From Comamonadaceae bacterium (GTDB taxonomy: Bacteria; Pseudomonadota; Gammaproteobacteria; Burkholderiales; Burkholderiaceae_C): 42,842 nt of DNA. The position numbers and the translations under genes are program-made. The notes beneath the pieces were generated by a model, which was not told the DNA's origin, made no database searches, and was given only the letters and a program-made list of their open reading frames with translations. Below are positions 34,918 to 42,842 of this stretch, piece after piece. How positions within the stretch are numbered: the stretch's first letter is position 1; each line of letters begins with the position of its first letter. The stretch spans positions 22,209 to 65,050 of the forward strand of contig VIKI01000076.1 in assembly GCA_008080595.1 (NCBI GenBank), given 5' to 3'.

Positions 34918-35586
34918 ATGGTTACCGCAACATCCAACTCTACCGTTTCAGGCACCACATCAACGAGCACCAGCACCACCAAGTCTGCGTCCGGCAACTC
35001 GGCGGATATGACTGCAGCTCAAGACCGCTTCATGAAACTCCTGGTGGCCCAATTGAACAACCAGGATCCGATGAACCCGATGGACAACGCCCAAATGACC
35101 AGTCAGATGGCGCAGATCAATACCGTCACCGGCATCCAGCAAGTCAACGAAACCTTGAAGAGCATGGCCGAACAGTTCACCGCCTTGCAGGTGATGCAAG
35201 GCTCCAGCATGGTGGGACGCGATGTGCTGGTTGACAGCAACACCCTGAGCATCAACAACAATACCGCCAGTGGGGCCTTCGAGCTGGCAGGCCGCGCGGA
35301 AAGCGTGAAATTGGAAGTGTTATCACCCAGTGGTCAGGTGATTGACACCCAGAACCTGGGCGCACTGGATGCTGGCCGCCATGCCTTTGACTGGGATGCC
35401 TCTAAATACAACTTCAGCGGTGCCCCCAGCTTCAGAGTCAAAGCCACGCTGGGCGGCAAAGACATTGAGAACACCACCATGGCGCGTGCCACCGTGACCT
35501 CTGTCAGTAGCGATGCCAGCGGCATGAAGGTTCAACTTCAAGGTCGTAAGGATGTGACCTACAGCAACATCAAAGCCATTCTTTAA
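34918..35586 (+). CDS. flgD: FlgD, hook cap / hook assembly protein
   Basis: FlgD is the scaffold at the tip of the growing hook. The 222-residue product has the exported N-terminal region with the conserved DRFMKLLVAQLNNQDPMNPM (about residues 36-55), then MDNAQMTSQMAQINTVTGIQ. Next is a FlgD Ig-like fold (VKLEVLSPSGQVIDTQNLGA) and a Tudor-like part (FRVKATLGGKDIE). The first 35 residues are Ser/Thr-rich. It lies 18 bp after flgC and is complete. Confidence 0.96.
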   Translation: MVTATSNSTVSGTTSTSTSTTKSASGNSADMTAAQDRFMKLLVAQLNNQDPMNPMDNAQMTSQMAQINTVTGIQQVNETLKSMAEQFTALQVMQGSSMVGRDVLVDSNTLSINNNTASGAFELAGRAESVKLEVLSPSGQVIDTQNLGALDAGRHAFDWDASKYNFSGAPSFRVKATLGGKDIENTTMARATVTSVSSDASGMKVQLQGRKDVTYSNIKAIL

Positions 35587-35624
35587 TCTTTACTCTTTTC
35601 ACTTCATACTCAGAGGAAACCATC

Positions 35625-36833
35625 ATGTCATTCCAAACCGGACTTGCAGGACTCAATGCTTCCAGCCGCAGCCTGGATGTCATCGGCAACAACATTGCCA
35701 ACGCCAACACCACCGGCATGAAATCTTCGCGTGCAGAATTTGGCGATTTGGTTGCCAGCTCCTTGGGCCTTGGCGGCGGCGGCGGCCTGCAAGGCGGCAT
35801 TGGTGTCACCATTAACGCCATTGCCCAACAATTCACCCAGGGCAATATCACCATCACCGGCAACAATCTGGATGTAGCCATCAACGGCGGCGGATTTTTT
35901 CAATTGACCCAAGCTGATGGTTCCACCGCCTACACCCGAGACGGTGCCTTCAAGCTGGACAAAGATGGCTACATCAAAACCAACACCGGCTCCTTTGTGA
36001 TGGGCTATGACACTGACCTTACAGGGAAAACCACCAACACCACGCCCACCAAGCGCCAGTTACCCACCACTGCCCCGATTTCTGCCAAAGCAACCACCGC
36101 AGTGGTGACCGAGTTCAACCTGGATGCCAGAACGGTGTTGCCTGCGCCTGGAGCAACTCGCACCGATGGCACCGCAGTCACCGTCTACGACTCGCAGGGC
36201 TCAGCCATCCCGGTCAGCCTGTATTTTGAACGCATCGCCTCCACCACCACGGACAACTGGGATGTCTACGATGCCCCCACTGGCGGCAACCTGATTGCCT
36301 CATTGACTTTCGGTGCCAACGGCAGCCTGGTCAGCCCCATCGCCCCCGTGTCTTTAACCGTCACCAATACCGCCCACCCGGTCGCGGGTGATGTTGTGAC
36401 CACCATAGACTTCAGCAAAGCCACTCAGTACGGCGCTGCATTTTCCATCTCAAACCTCTCCCAAAACGGTTACCCGCCTGGCGAATTGACCGGCATGAGC
36501 ATCAATGAAAGTGGCTTGATTACCGCACGCTACTCCAATGGTCAGACCCAATACAACGGACAACTTGCCATGGCCGATTTCCGCAATGTGCAGGGCTTGC
36601 AACCGCTGGGTGGCAATGCCTTCTCGGCTACTTTTTCCTCAGGAGACCCCTTGGTCGGCTCACCCGGCGTGGGACGCATGGGGGTCATTCAAAGTGGTGC
36701 GTTGGAAGAATCCAACATTGACCTCACTGCTGAACTGGTCAACATGATGACCGCCCAGCGTTCTTACCAAGCCAATGCACAGAACATCAAAACCCAGGAT
36801 CAGATCATGTCCACCCTGGTCAACCTGCGCTAA
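35625..36833 (+). CDS. flgE: FlgE, flagellar hook protein
   Basis: FlgE polymerises into the hook. The 402-residue product starts MSFQTGLAGLNASSRSLDVI and shows the N-terminal GNNIANANTTGMKSSRAEFG rod/hook signature and the INGGGFFQLTQADGSTAYTR block (about residues 86-105). It has a variable middle and the C-terminal SNIDLTAELVNMMTAQRSYQ with ANAQNIKTQDQIMSTLVNLR. AGAGGAAA precedes the ATG. Length is in the normal range; a short Gly run (GGCGGC repeats) is present near 35770. Confidence 0.96.
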   Translation: MSFQTGLAGLNASSRSLDVIGNNIANANTTGMKSSRAEFGDLVASSLGLGGGGGLQGGIGVTINAIAQQFTQGNITITGNNLDVAINGGGFFQLTQADGSTAYTRDGAFKLDKDGYIKTNTGSFVMGYDTDLTGKTTNTTPTKRQLPTTAPISAKATTAVVTEFNLDARTVLPAPGATRTDGTAVTVYDSQGSAIPVSLYFERIASTTTDNWDVYDAPTGGNLIASLTFGANGSLVSPIAPVSLTVTNTAHPVAGDVVTTIDFSKATQYGAAFSISNLSQNGYPPGELTGMSINESGLITARYSNGQTQYNGQLAMADFRNVQGLQPLGGNAFSATFSSGDPLVGSPGVGRMGVIQSGALEESNIDLTAELVNMMTAQRSYQANAQNIKTQDQIMSTLVNLR

Positions 36834-36871
36834 AGGTCTGCCTGAAAACGTCTGATTAACTTGGAGCCATC

Positions 36872-37612
36872 ATGGATCGCCTGATCTACACCGCCATGAC
36901 CGGGGCCAGTGCAGCCGAGCACCGGCAAGCCGTTTTGGCCAACAACCTGGCCAATGCGAACACCAATGGGTTTCGCGCCGAGCTCTCCACTTACCGCTCG
37001 GTACCGGTGCGCGGCGATGGCTCCACGACCCGCGTCATGGCACTGGAAGCCACTCCAGGCTTTCTGGATCTGCCCGGCTCGCCCCAACGTACCGGTCGCG
37101 CCATGGATGCCATGACCACCGGCAACGCCTGGTTTGGCGTGCAAGGCCGCGATGGCACTGAGGCCTATACACGCAATGGCTCGTTTGAGGTGGCGACGGA
37201 CGGCACCCTCAAAACCAACAATGGCCTGACTGTGCTCAGTGACGGTGGTGCACCCATCACCGTCCCCACCGGTGCCGAAGTCACCCTGGGCAGCGACGGC
37301 ATCCTGACTGCCAAGGTCGGCAAGCAGCCCTCTACCGGCATTGGCCGCCTGAAACTGGCCACACCCACGCCAGAAGACCGGCTCCAACGCAGCAATGACG
37401 GCCTGTTTCGCACCACCTCGGGTGACCCCATGCCCAACGACACAAACGCCAAACTACAACTCGGCGTGATTGAAGGCTCCAACGTCAATGCCATTGAAAC
37501 CATGGTGAGCATGATTCAGGCCGCACGTCAATTTGACACACAAACCCGGCTGATGCAAACCGCCGAGGCGGACGACCGCTCAGCCGCCCAGCTCCTCAGC
37601 ATGCAAGGCTGA
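36872..37612 (+). CDS. flgF: FlgF, proximal rod protein
   Basis: Rod subunit adjacent to FlgG. The 246-residue product begins MDRLIYTAMTGASAAEHRQA with LANNLANANTNGFRAELSTY and a C-terminal GSNVNAIETMVSMIQAARQF helix, all typical of FlgF. AmiFlgF-type central domain (WFGVQGRDGTEAYTRNGSFE, about residues 88-107) is present. It lies 38 bp after flgE and is complete. Confidence 0.95.
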   Translation: MDRLIYTAMTGASAAEHRQAVLANNLANANTNGFRAELSTYRSVPVRGDGSTTRVMALEATPGFLDLPGSPQRTGRAMDAMTTGNAWFGVQGRDGTEAYTRNGSFEVATDGTLKTNNGLTVLSDGGAPITVPTGAEVTLGSDGILTAKVGKQPSTGIGRLKLATPTPEDRLQRSNDGLFRTTSGDPMPNDTNAKLQLGVIEGSNVNAIETMVSMIQAARQFDTQTRLMQTAEADDRSAAQLLSMQG

Positions 37613-37630
37613 TATTTCAAGGACATCATC

Positions 37631-38413
37631 ATGATCAACTCCCTGTGGATTTCCAAAACCGGGATGGAAGCCCAGCAAACCCAGCTGGACGTGATTTCCA
37701 ACAACTTGGCCAATGTCTCCACCAATGGCTTCAAGCGCTCCTCTGCCGTCTTTGAAGACTTGATGTACCAAAACCTGCGCCAGGTAGGAGCCAACAGCTC
37801 CGAACAATCCACCCTGCCAACCGGCCTGCAGATTGGTCTTGGGGTGCGCACGGTGGCCACCAGTCGCTCGTTTTCACAAGGCAGCCTGCAACAAACCAGC
37901 AACAAGCTCGACGTGGCCATTCAGGGTGACGGTTTCTTCCAGGTCACCATGCCCGACGGCACCACCGGCTACACCCGCGATGGTGCGTTCCAGATCAACG
38001 CGGCGGGCGCACTCGTCACCTCAACCGGCCTGCCCGTTGCCAACGGTGTCACCGTGCCAGCCAATGCCACCAGCGTCACCATCTCGGGTGACGGCACGGT
38101 GTCAGCCACCATTCCAGGTGCAGCGGCCGCACAAGGCATTGGCACCATTGCCACGGCCCGCTTCATCAACCCGGCCGGACTGACTCCCATGGGGGGAAAC
38201 ATCTATGCTGAGAGTGCGGCCTCTGGCCAACCCAATGCCGGCACACCAGGCGCAGACGGCATGGGCACGCTGATGCAAGGCTTTGTGGAAACCTCCAATG
38301 TGAACGTGGTGCAAGAACTCGTCACCATGATCCAGACCCAGCGGGCATATGAGATGAATTCCAAAGCCATCCAAACCTCTGACCAGATGTTGCAAAAACT
38401 CGGTCAGCTCTGA
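37631..38413 (+). CDS. flgG: FlgG, distal rod protein
   Basis: Distal rod subunit that crosses the P and L rings. The 260-residue product is a textbook match: [80 protein letters not shown] and [20 protein letters not shown]. It lies 18 bp after flgF; the stop at 38411-38413 is followed by flgH. No lesion is seen. Confidence 0.97.
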   Translation: MINSLWISKTGMEAQQTQLDVISNNLANVSTNGFKRSSAVFEDLMYQNLRQVGANSSEQSTLPTGLQIGLGVRTVATSRSFSQGSLQQTSNKLDVAIQGDGFFQVTMPDGTTGYTRDGAFQINAAGALVTSTGLPVANGVTVPANATSVTISGDGTVSATIPGAAAAQGIGTIATARFINPAGLTPMGGNIYAESAASGQPNAGTPGADGMGTLMQGFVETSNVNVVQELVTMIQTQRAYEMNSKAIQTSDQMLQKLGQL

Positions 38414-38428
38414 TGCATGAGGCTGATC

Positions 38429-39154
38429 ATGAAAAAATTTATGGGAAATAGCCCTGCAGCGCTTATGAAATATGCGCAAACAGCTATGTATTTAATAGTA
38501 CTCTCAAGCCTCGGCGCATGTAACTCTCTGCCCCAAACCGTGAGCGTGGACTTTCCAGAAACCACACAGGCCAAACCGATGGCTCCGGTCCCCGTTGCAC
38601 ACGCACCAGCCACCGGCAGCATGTTTCAGAAAGCCTCTTACCGCCCGGCCTTTGAAGACCCACGCGCCCGCGCTGTGGGGGACAACATCACGATCCAGAT
38701 CATTGAAAAAGTCACCGCCAGCCAGGTTTCCAAATCCACGGCCAACCGCACCTCATCCGGTTCGGCCAGCGTCAGCGCGTTTCCGATTCAGTCACCACTG
38801 GATCTGGCCAATTTGAAAGCGGGCATCACCACCGGCTCAGCCAATGATTTCTCTGGCAAAGGCGGCACCGAAAGCGCCAACACCTTTTACGGCACCATCA
38901 CCGCCACCGTGGTCGATGTGTTACCCAATGGCCATCTGCTGGTGGCAGGTGACAAACAAATCGGTGTCAACCAGAACGTCGACGTGATGCGATTCTCCGG
39001 CACCATCGATCCGCGCCTGATTCAACCCGGCAATTTGATCAACTCCACCCAGGTCGCCAATGCCCGCATGGAATCCAAAGGACGTGGAGCGCAAGCTGAA
39101 GCGCAAACAGTTGGCTGGTTAACACGGTTCTTTTTCAGCTTTCTACCGTTCTAA
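38429..39154 (+). CDS. flgH: FlgH, L-ring lipoprotein, with signal peptide built from a dispersed repeat
   Basis: FlgH forms the outer-membrane L ring. From 38429 the product has 241 residues. A lipoprotein signal peptide ends LSSLGAC (lipidated Cys at about residue 31). Then come the family blocks FEDPRARAVGDNITIQIIEK, GTESANTFYGTITATVVDVL, PNGHLLVAGDKQIGVNQNVD and the C-terminal WLTRFFFSFLPF. ATG 38429 has GAGG 6 bp upstream; an ATG at 38417 is also in frame. Most of the signal peptide (NSPAALMKYAQTAMYLIV) is encoded by copy 4 of the dispersed repeat, which replaced the usual sequence yet keeps a basic start, a hydrophobic core and a lipobox. Confidence 0.93.
   Translation: MKKFMGNSPAALMKYAQTAMYLIVLSSLGACNSLPQTVSVDFPETTQAKPMAPVPVAHAPATGSMFQKASYRPAFEDPRARAVGDNITIQIIEKVTASQVSKSTANRTSSGSASVSAFPIQSPLDLANLKAGITTGSANDFSGKGGTESANTFYGTITATVVDVLPNGHLLVAGDKQIGVNQNVDVMRFSGTIDPRLIQPGNLINSTQVANARMESKGRGAQAEAQTVGWLTRFFFSFLPF
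38447..38499 (-). repeat. Dispersed palindromic repeat, copy 4 (in the flgH signal peptide)
   Basis: On the minus strand the pattern CTATTAAATACATAGCTG, TTTGCGCAT, TTTCATAAGCGCTG, CAGGGC matches the other copies. It lies wholly inside flgH codons 7-24 and is read through in frame. Confidence 0.72.
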
Positions 39155-39187
39155 AGTTGCGCAGAATTGTGCCGAGGGGTAAACCAA

Positions 39188-40265
39188 ATGCACAATTTTT
39201 TCAACACACCAAAAACCAGCGCTTTCCACAGCGAAGCGCCTGCCCGTAGAAGGCGTGCGCAGCAATCAGCTCACCGGCTTTGGTTTGGTGGTCGGCCTGG
39301 ACGGCACCGGTGACCAAACCACCCAAATGCCTTACACCTCACAAGGCATTGCCAATTACCTGCAACAGCTGGGCATCACCCTGCCCACCGCGCAAGCTTC
39401 CCAGTTGCAAATGAAAAACGTGGCCGCAGTGCTGGTCACAGCACAACTGCCGGCCTTTGCCCGCCCGGGCCAAGCCATTGATGTCAACGTATCCTCCCTG
39501 GGCAACTCCAAGTCGCTCAAAGGCGGCATGTTGATCTCCACCCCGCTCAAAGGCGCGGATGGCGAGATTTACGCCATTGCCCAGGGCAGCCTGGTGGTCG
39601 CAGGCGCAGGCGCAGCAGCCGGCGGCAGCAAAGTGCAAGTGAACCACTTGAGTGCCGGTCGTATTCCCAACGGTGCACAGGTGGAACGCAGCGTGCCCAC
39701 CCCCTTGCAAGAAGGCAGCAGCCTGACGCTGGGCCTGGAAGCCAGCGACTTTCAAACCGCCCGCAAAGTGGCACAAGCCATCAACACCCGGTTTGGCGCA
39801 GGTTCGGCCCAAGCGCTGGATGGCCGCACCATCCGGGTCAATGCCCCGATGGAGCCCGATGCCCGTGTCACCTTCATGGCCGAACTGGAAGAACTGCCGC
39901 TCGAAGCCACCATTGCCGCAGCCAAAGTGGTCATCAACGCCCGTACCGGCTCGATCGTGCTGAACCAGGCCGTCACCTTGGGCCCGTGCGCCATTGCTCA
40001 CGGCAATTTGTCCATCAGCATCAGCAACACCCCCAGCGTGAGCCAGCCCAATGCCTTGTCGGGCGGGCAAACCACGGTGACCGAAAAATCCGACATCCAG
40101 ATCAAAAACGAACCCGGCATGCTGATCCAGCTGCAAGCGGCACCCCAACTCGCCGACGTGGTGCGCGCCCTGAACTCTTTGGGTGCCACACCCCAAGACC
40201 TGCTGGCCATTTTGCAAGCCATCAAGGCCGCAGGTGCCCTGAATGCTGAGCTGGAGGTGATCTGA
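39188..40265 (+). pseudogene. flgI: FlgI, P-ring protein, N-terminal signal region damaged
   Basis: FlgI makes the periplasmic P ring and needs a Sec signal peptide. The mature domain is complete from LPVEGVRSNQLTGFGLVVGL (codons from 39240) to the end at 40265 (ATPQDLLAILQAIKAAGALN, AELEVI), with the usual GLDGTGDQT and MKNVAAVLVTAQLPAFARPG. Upstream, the only suitable start, ATG 39188 (MHNFFNTPKTSA), is in another frame. No hydrophobic segment, cleavage site or the RIKDL-type mature start is present. I infer that roughly 70 bases were lost between about 39222 and 39240, where a GCGCTT/AAGCGC inverted repeat lies. A product from the in-frame GTG at 39255 (336 residues) would be cytoplasmic. 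The stop overlaps flgJ by one base. Confidence 0.82.
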
Positions 40266-41179
40266 TGAGCCTCGGTCAATCCACCTCTGTGTCGAGCGGG
40301 CTGGCCGCCGATGCCAAGTCGCTCAACCAGCTCAAGCTGCAAGCCGGGCAAAGCAGCCCACAGGCGATCAAAGAAACCGCCAAGCAATTTGAGTCGCTGT
40401 TCATGCGCGAACTGATCAAAAGCATGCGTGAAGCCACCATGAAATCCGGCATGCTCGACAGTCCTGGCTCCGACTTGGGCTCGGATTTGCTCGATCAACA
40501 ACTGGCGGTGCAAATGTCAGGCAAACCTGGTGGTTTGTCTGACATGATTGCAGCTCAATTGTCACGCCAAATGGGTGTTGCCACTCCAGACATGAAAAGT
40601 GTGGGCCAATTGCCCAGCCAAGCCACCAGTGCGTTGCAGCGTGCATCGTCGCTTGCGGCCTATGGCAAACAAGCCATCAACCCCACCAGCAATCAAACCG
40701 GTTTTGTTCAAAGCCACACCCAGGCCGCCATTCGGATCGAAAAAGAAACTGGCATTCCGGCCAGTTACATGGTCGGCCAGGCCGGGCATGAAACCGGTTG
40801 GGGCCAGCATGAAATCAAGATGCGTGGCGGCAAGCCGTCTTACAACCTGTTTGGCATCAAGGCCGATGCCAATTGGAAAGGCAAGGTGGCTGAAGTCACC
40901 ACCACCGAATATGTGAACGGTGTGGCCCAGAAACAAGTGGCCAAGTTCCGTGCCTACGACTCTTATGACGAATCGTTCCGGGACTACGCCCGAATGATCA
41001 CCACCTCACCGCGTTATGCCAAAGCCAAAGAGCAAACCGGTTCTGCCTTTGCCTTTGCCAGCGGTTTGCAAAAAGCCGGCTACGCCACCGACCCCAACTA
41101 CGCCGCCAAGTTGAGCCGAGCCATTGAAACCACCCAACGGTTACAAGCACGCACCCAAGTGCTTGCGCAAAGCATATGA
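40265..41179 (+). CDS. flgJ: FlgJ, rod cap and peptidoglycan hydrolase
   Basis: FlgJ caps the growing rod and cuts peptidoglycan to let it through. The 304-residue product has the N-terminal rod-binding domain (ETAKQFESLFMRELIKSMRE, about residues 37-56; DSPGSDLGSDLLDQQLAVQM). Its C-terminal glucosaminidase domain starts about residue 145. The catalytic Glu lies in VGQAGHETGWGQHEI, followed by YNLFGIKADANWKGKVAEVT, FRAYDSYDESFRDYARMI and AGYATDPNYAAKL. This two-domain form is typical of beta- and gammaproteobacteria. ATG at 40265 shares one base with the flgI stop; its stop overlaps flgK by ATGA. Confidence 0.96.
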   Translation: MSLGQSTSVSSGLAADAKSLNQLKLQAGQSSPQAIKETAKQFESLFMRELIKSMREATMKSGMLDSPGSDLGSDLLDQQLAVQMSGKPGGLSDMIAAQLSRQMGVATPDMKSVGQLPSQATSALQRASSLAAYGKQAINPTSNQTGFVQSHTQAAIRIEKETGIPASYMVGQAGHETGWGQHEIKMRGGKPSYNLFGIKADANWKGKVAEVTTTEYVNGVAQKQVAKFRAYDSYDESFRDYARMITTSPRYAKAKEQTGSAFAFASGLQKAGYATDPNYAAKLSRAIETTQRLQARTQVLAQSI

Positions 41180-42842
41180 GCGTCCTGAGTGTCAGCGCCC
41201 GGGCCTTGATGGCCAACCAGACCGTGTTACAAACCACGGGCAACAACATTGCCAATGTCAACACGCCCGGCTATTCGCGCCAAACCGCGCAACTGAAGAC
41301 ATCAACCAGCCAATACTCCGGCTCCGGCTACATCGGCAAGGGGATGGATGTCGCCACCATCACACGCAGCTACAGCGAATTCCTGACACGCCAGGCAGCG
41401 CTTGCGGGGGCCACCAGCGCCAGTGACACGACACGCACCGAAAAGCTCAAGCTACTGGAAACCTTGTTCCCCGGCGGAACCAATGGCTTGGGCGCAGCAG
41501 TAAGTGACATGCTGAACTCTTTTTCAGACGTAACTAGCGCACCGACCGACCTGACCGCGCGCACCGTCGCACTGACCAAGACCAACGAAACAGCCAGCCG
41601 CATGCGCAGTGCTTCGACCAATATGGACGATCTGCAACAAGGCGTGAAAATCGAACTCAACCAAAAAATCACCGCCATCAATACGCTGGCGGCCAGTGTG
41701 GCATCGATCAACGACAAAATTGCCCGAGCCAAGGGCAATGGGCAACCCCCCAATGATTTGCTGGATCAGCGCGATCAACTGATGCGAGAAATCAACCAAT
41801 TTATCCAAACCTCCAGCATACAAGCCGATGACGGAACCATCACCGTGTTTGTCGGTGGCTCACAAGCCTTGGTCATGGGCATCGACTCCTCGACCCTGGC
41901 CCTGGGCCCAGACGAATATGGCGACCCCACCAAAAGCAAGCTGACCATCACCCGCACCGGCCAAACCTCCACCTTCAACGAAGAGACGCTGGGGGGTGGC
42001 GAAGTTTCAGGTTTGCTGCGGTTTCAAAACACCGACATGAACGAGGCTCGCAACTTGTTGGGCCGCTATACCCTGGCCATCAGCTCCAGCATGAATGACC
42101 AGCACAAGCTGGGATTGGATATGGATGGCAATACCGGCACAAATCTATTTACCACCAGTGCCTTCGTTTCCGCCTCAAGCAAGACATTTACCACCGCCCA
42201 CGTCCTGCCCAAGAGTACCGGCAACAGTTCTACCTACACCTTGACCCTCTCTTTGCAAGATGCCACCAAGTTGGCCGCATCGGATTACCAGGTCAACTTC
42301 ACATCGAATTCATCAGGAACCATCACCCGCGCCTCAGATGGCAAATCGATCAATTTCTCTTACACACAAGCCACCGGTACTTTCTCATTTCAAGCCGCAA
42401 CCGACCCCGTTGCCGGGCCCTATACCGCCACAGATTTTGACGGCCTGAGCGTGACCGCCCCGGCAGGAACTGCGGTGGTCGCCAACGACAAATTTCAGAT
42501 CAAACCCTTCAGCATCGCAGCCAGCAATATCAGCACAGAATTTTCAACCCCCCGGGCTTTGGCTGTCGCCAGTCCAGTGGCGGGCCGGATGGGCGCCAAC
42601 AACACCGGCAGCCTGCAATTGCTGTCCATAGCTGCACGCACCAACCCACCCACCAACGTACCCGTCACGATCAGTTTTACCGGCAGCAACACCTACACAC
42701 GCAGTGACACCGGAGCTGTAAGCTACGCCTACACCTCGGGCCAGACCATTGAAGGTTCTGTTCCAGCGACTACCCCATTAAGCGAGTGGTCACTCACATT
42801 GCACGGCTCACCCAAAGCGGGCGACACCTTCGCTGTGATAGC
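41176..42842 (+). CDS. flgK: FlgK, hook-filament junction protein 1 (3' end cut by window edge)
   Basis: FlgK (HAP1) joins hook and filament. The open frame runs from ATG 41176, overlapping flgJ, to the window edge: 555 codons without a stop. The N-terminus is typical (MSVLSVSARALMANQTVLQT, TGNNIANVNTPGYSRQTAQL), followed by a helical D1 region (LLDQRDQLMREINQFIQTSS at about residues 195-214) and a long Ser/Thr-rich variable part. The C-terminal D0 helices lie outside the window. FlgN (32262-32660) should be its chaperone. Confidence 0.95.
   Translation, partial: MSVLSVSARALMANQTVLQTTGNNIANVNTPGYSRQTAQLKTSTSQYSGSGYIGKGMDVATITRSYSEFLTRQAALAGATSASDTTRTEKLKLLETLFPGGTNGLGAAVSDMLNSFSDVTSAPTDLTARTVALTKTNETASRMRSASTNMDDLQQGVKIELNQKITAINTLAASVASINDKIARAKGNGQPPNDLLDQRDQLMREINQFIQTSSIQADDGTITVFVGGSQALVMGIDSSTLALGPDEYGDPTKSKLTITRTGQTSTFNEETLGGGEVSGLLRFQNTDMNEARNLLGRYTLAISSSMNDQHKLGLDMDGNTGTNLFTTSAFVSASSKTFTTAHVLPKSTGNSSTYTLTLSLQDATKLAASDYQVNFTSNSSGTITRASDGKSINFSYTQATGTFSFQAATDPVAGPYTATDFDGLSVTAPAGTAVVANDKFQIKPFSIAASNISTEFSTPRALAVASPVAGRMGANNTGSLQLLSIAARTNPPTNVPVTISFTGSNTYTRSDTGAVSYAYTSGQTIEGSVPATTPLSEWSLTLHGSPKAGDTFAVI

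Noticed and set aside
35765..35790. GGC repeat in flgE as a possible contingency locus
   Set aside because: Only about four or five trinucleotide units; length changes would stay in frame and such Gly runs are common in hook proteins.
39339..40217. 292-codon minus-strand frame opposite flgI
   Set aside because: Gly/His/Gln-rich antisense shadow of the conserved FlgI coding sequence.
1..42842. CRISPR array, tRNA or transposase genes
   Set aside because: No regularly spaced repeats, no tRNA-like cloverleaf noticed, and no frame resembling a transposase or integrase.

Overview
The window is a large flagellar and motility island of a betaproteobacterium, most likely a member of the Comamonadaceae (Rhodoferax-like). 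Four things suggest this. Motility is governed by flhDC beside motAB, cheYZ and flhBAF-fliA. The proteins have Comamonadaceae character. Sigma-28 promoters match TTAAGTTT-N11-GCCGAAAA. A palindromic dispersed repeat of a type I recall from Comamonadaceae genomes is present. GC content looks moderate, roughly 50-55% by eye. No tRNA, rRNA, CRISPR array or complete insertion sequence was seen.

Layout. (1) 1-7376, minus strand: fliF-fliG-fliH-fliI-fliJ-fliK-fliL, tightly overlapping, with fliL cut by the window edge. (2) 7551-13798: fliE (+), then fliD-fliS-fliT (-), and two head-to-head flagellin genes, fliC1 (-) and fliC2 (+). (3) 13875-21875: a glycosylation island with an OGT-like TPR glycosyltransferase (+) and a seven-gene minus-strand cassette. 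The cassette runs rfbF, rfbG, an RfbC-family epimerase, a C-methyltransferase, a hexapeptide acyltransferase, an NAD-dependent epimerase and a CmcI-like protein. It looks like a pathway to an unusual CDP-linked, branched deoxysugar, perhaps for flagellin. (4) 22216-32210, plus strand: flhD-flhC, motA-motB, cheY-cheZ, flhB-flhA-flhF, a degenerate MinD-like gene and fliA. (5) 32262-33873, minus strand: flgA and flgM-flgN. (6) 34057-42842, plus strand: flgBCDEFGHIJK, with flgK cut by the window edge.

Together the genes cover the regulators (FlhDC, FliA, FlgM), export apparatus, MS ring and switch, rod, hook, P and L rings, cap, filament, chaperones, stators and CheYZ. The chemotaxis core cheA/cheW/cheR/cheB, usually near motAB and cheY in relatives, is not here.

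The most striking observation is that several otherwise well-preserved genes are broken by small length changes. fliF, fliJ, motB, flhA (twice) and flgI each lack a short internal segment and change frame at that point. flgB seems to lack a short segment in frame. The rfbC-like gene is frameshifted by a perfect 22-bp tandem duplication. Either this lineage is losing its flagellum by many small deletions, or the assembly has dropped short segments; the sequence alone cannot decide. Other notable points are four copies of a dispersed repeat (two inside genes, one forming the FlgH signal peptide), a flagellin pair that could undergo gene conversion or inversion, a 9-C tract in fliI, and a ParA-like protein without a P-loop beside flhF.
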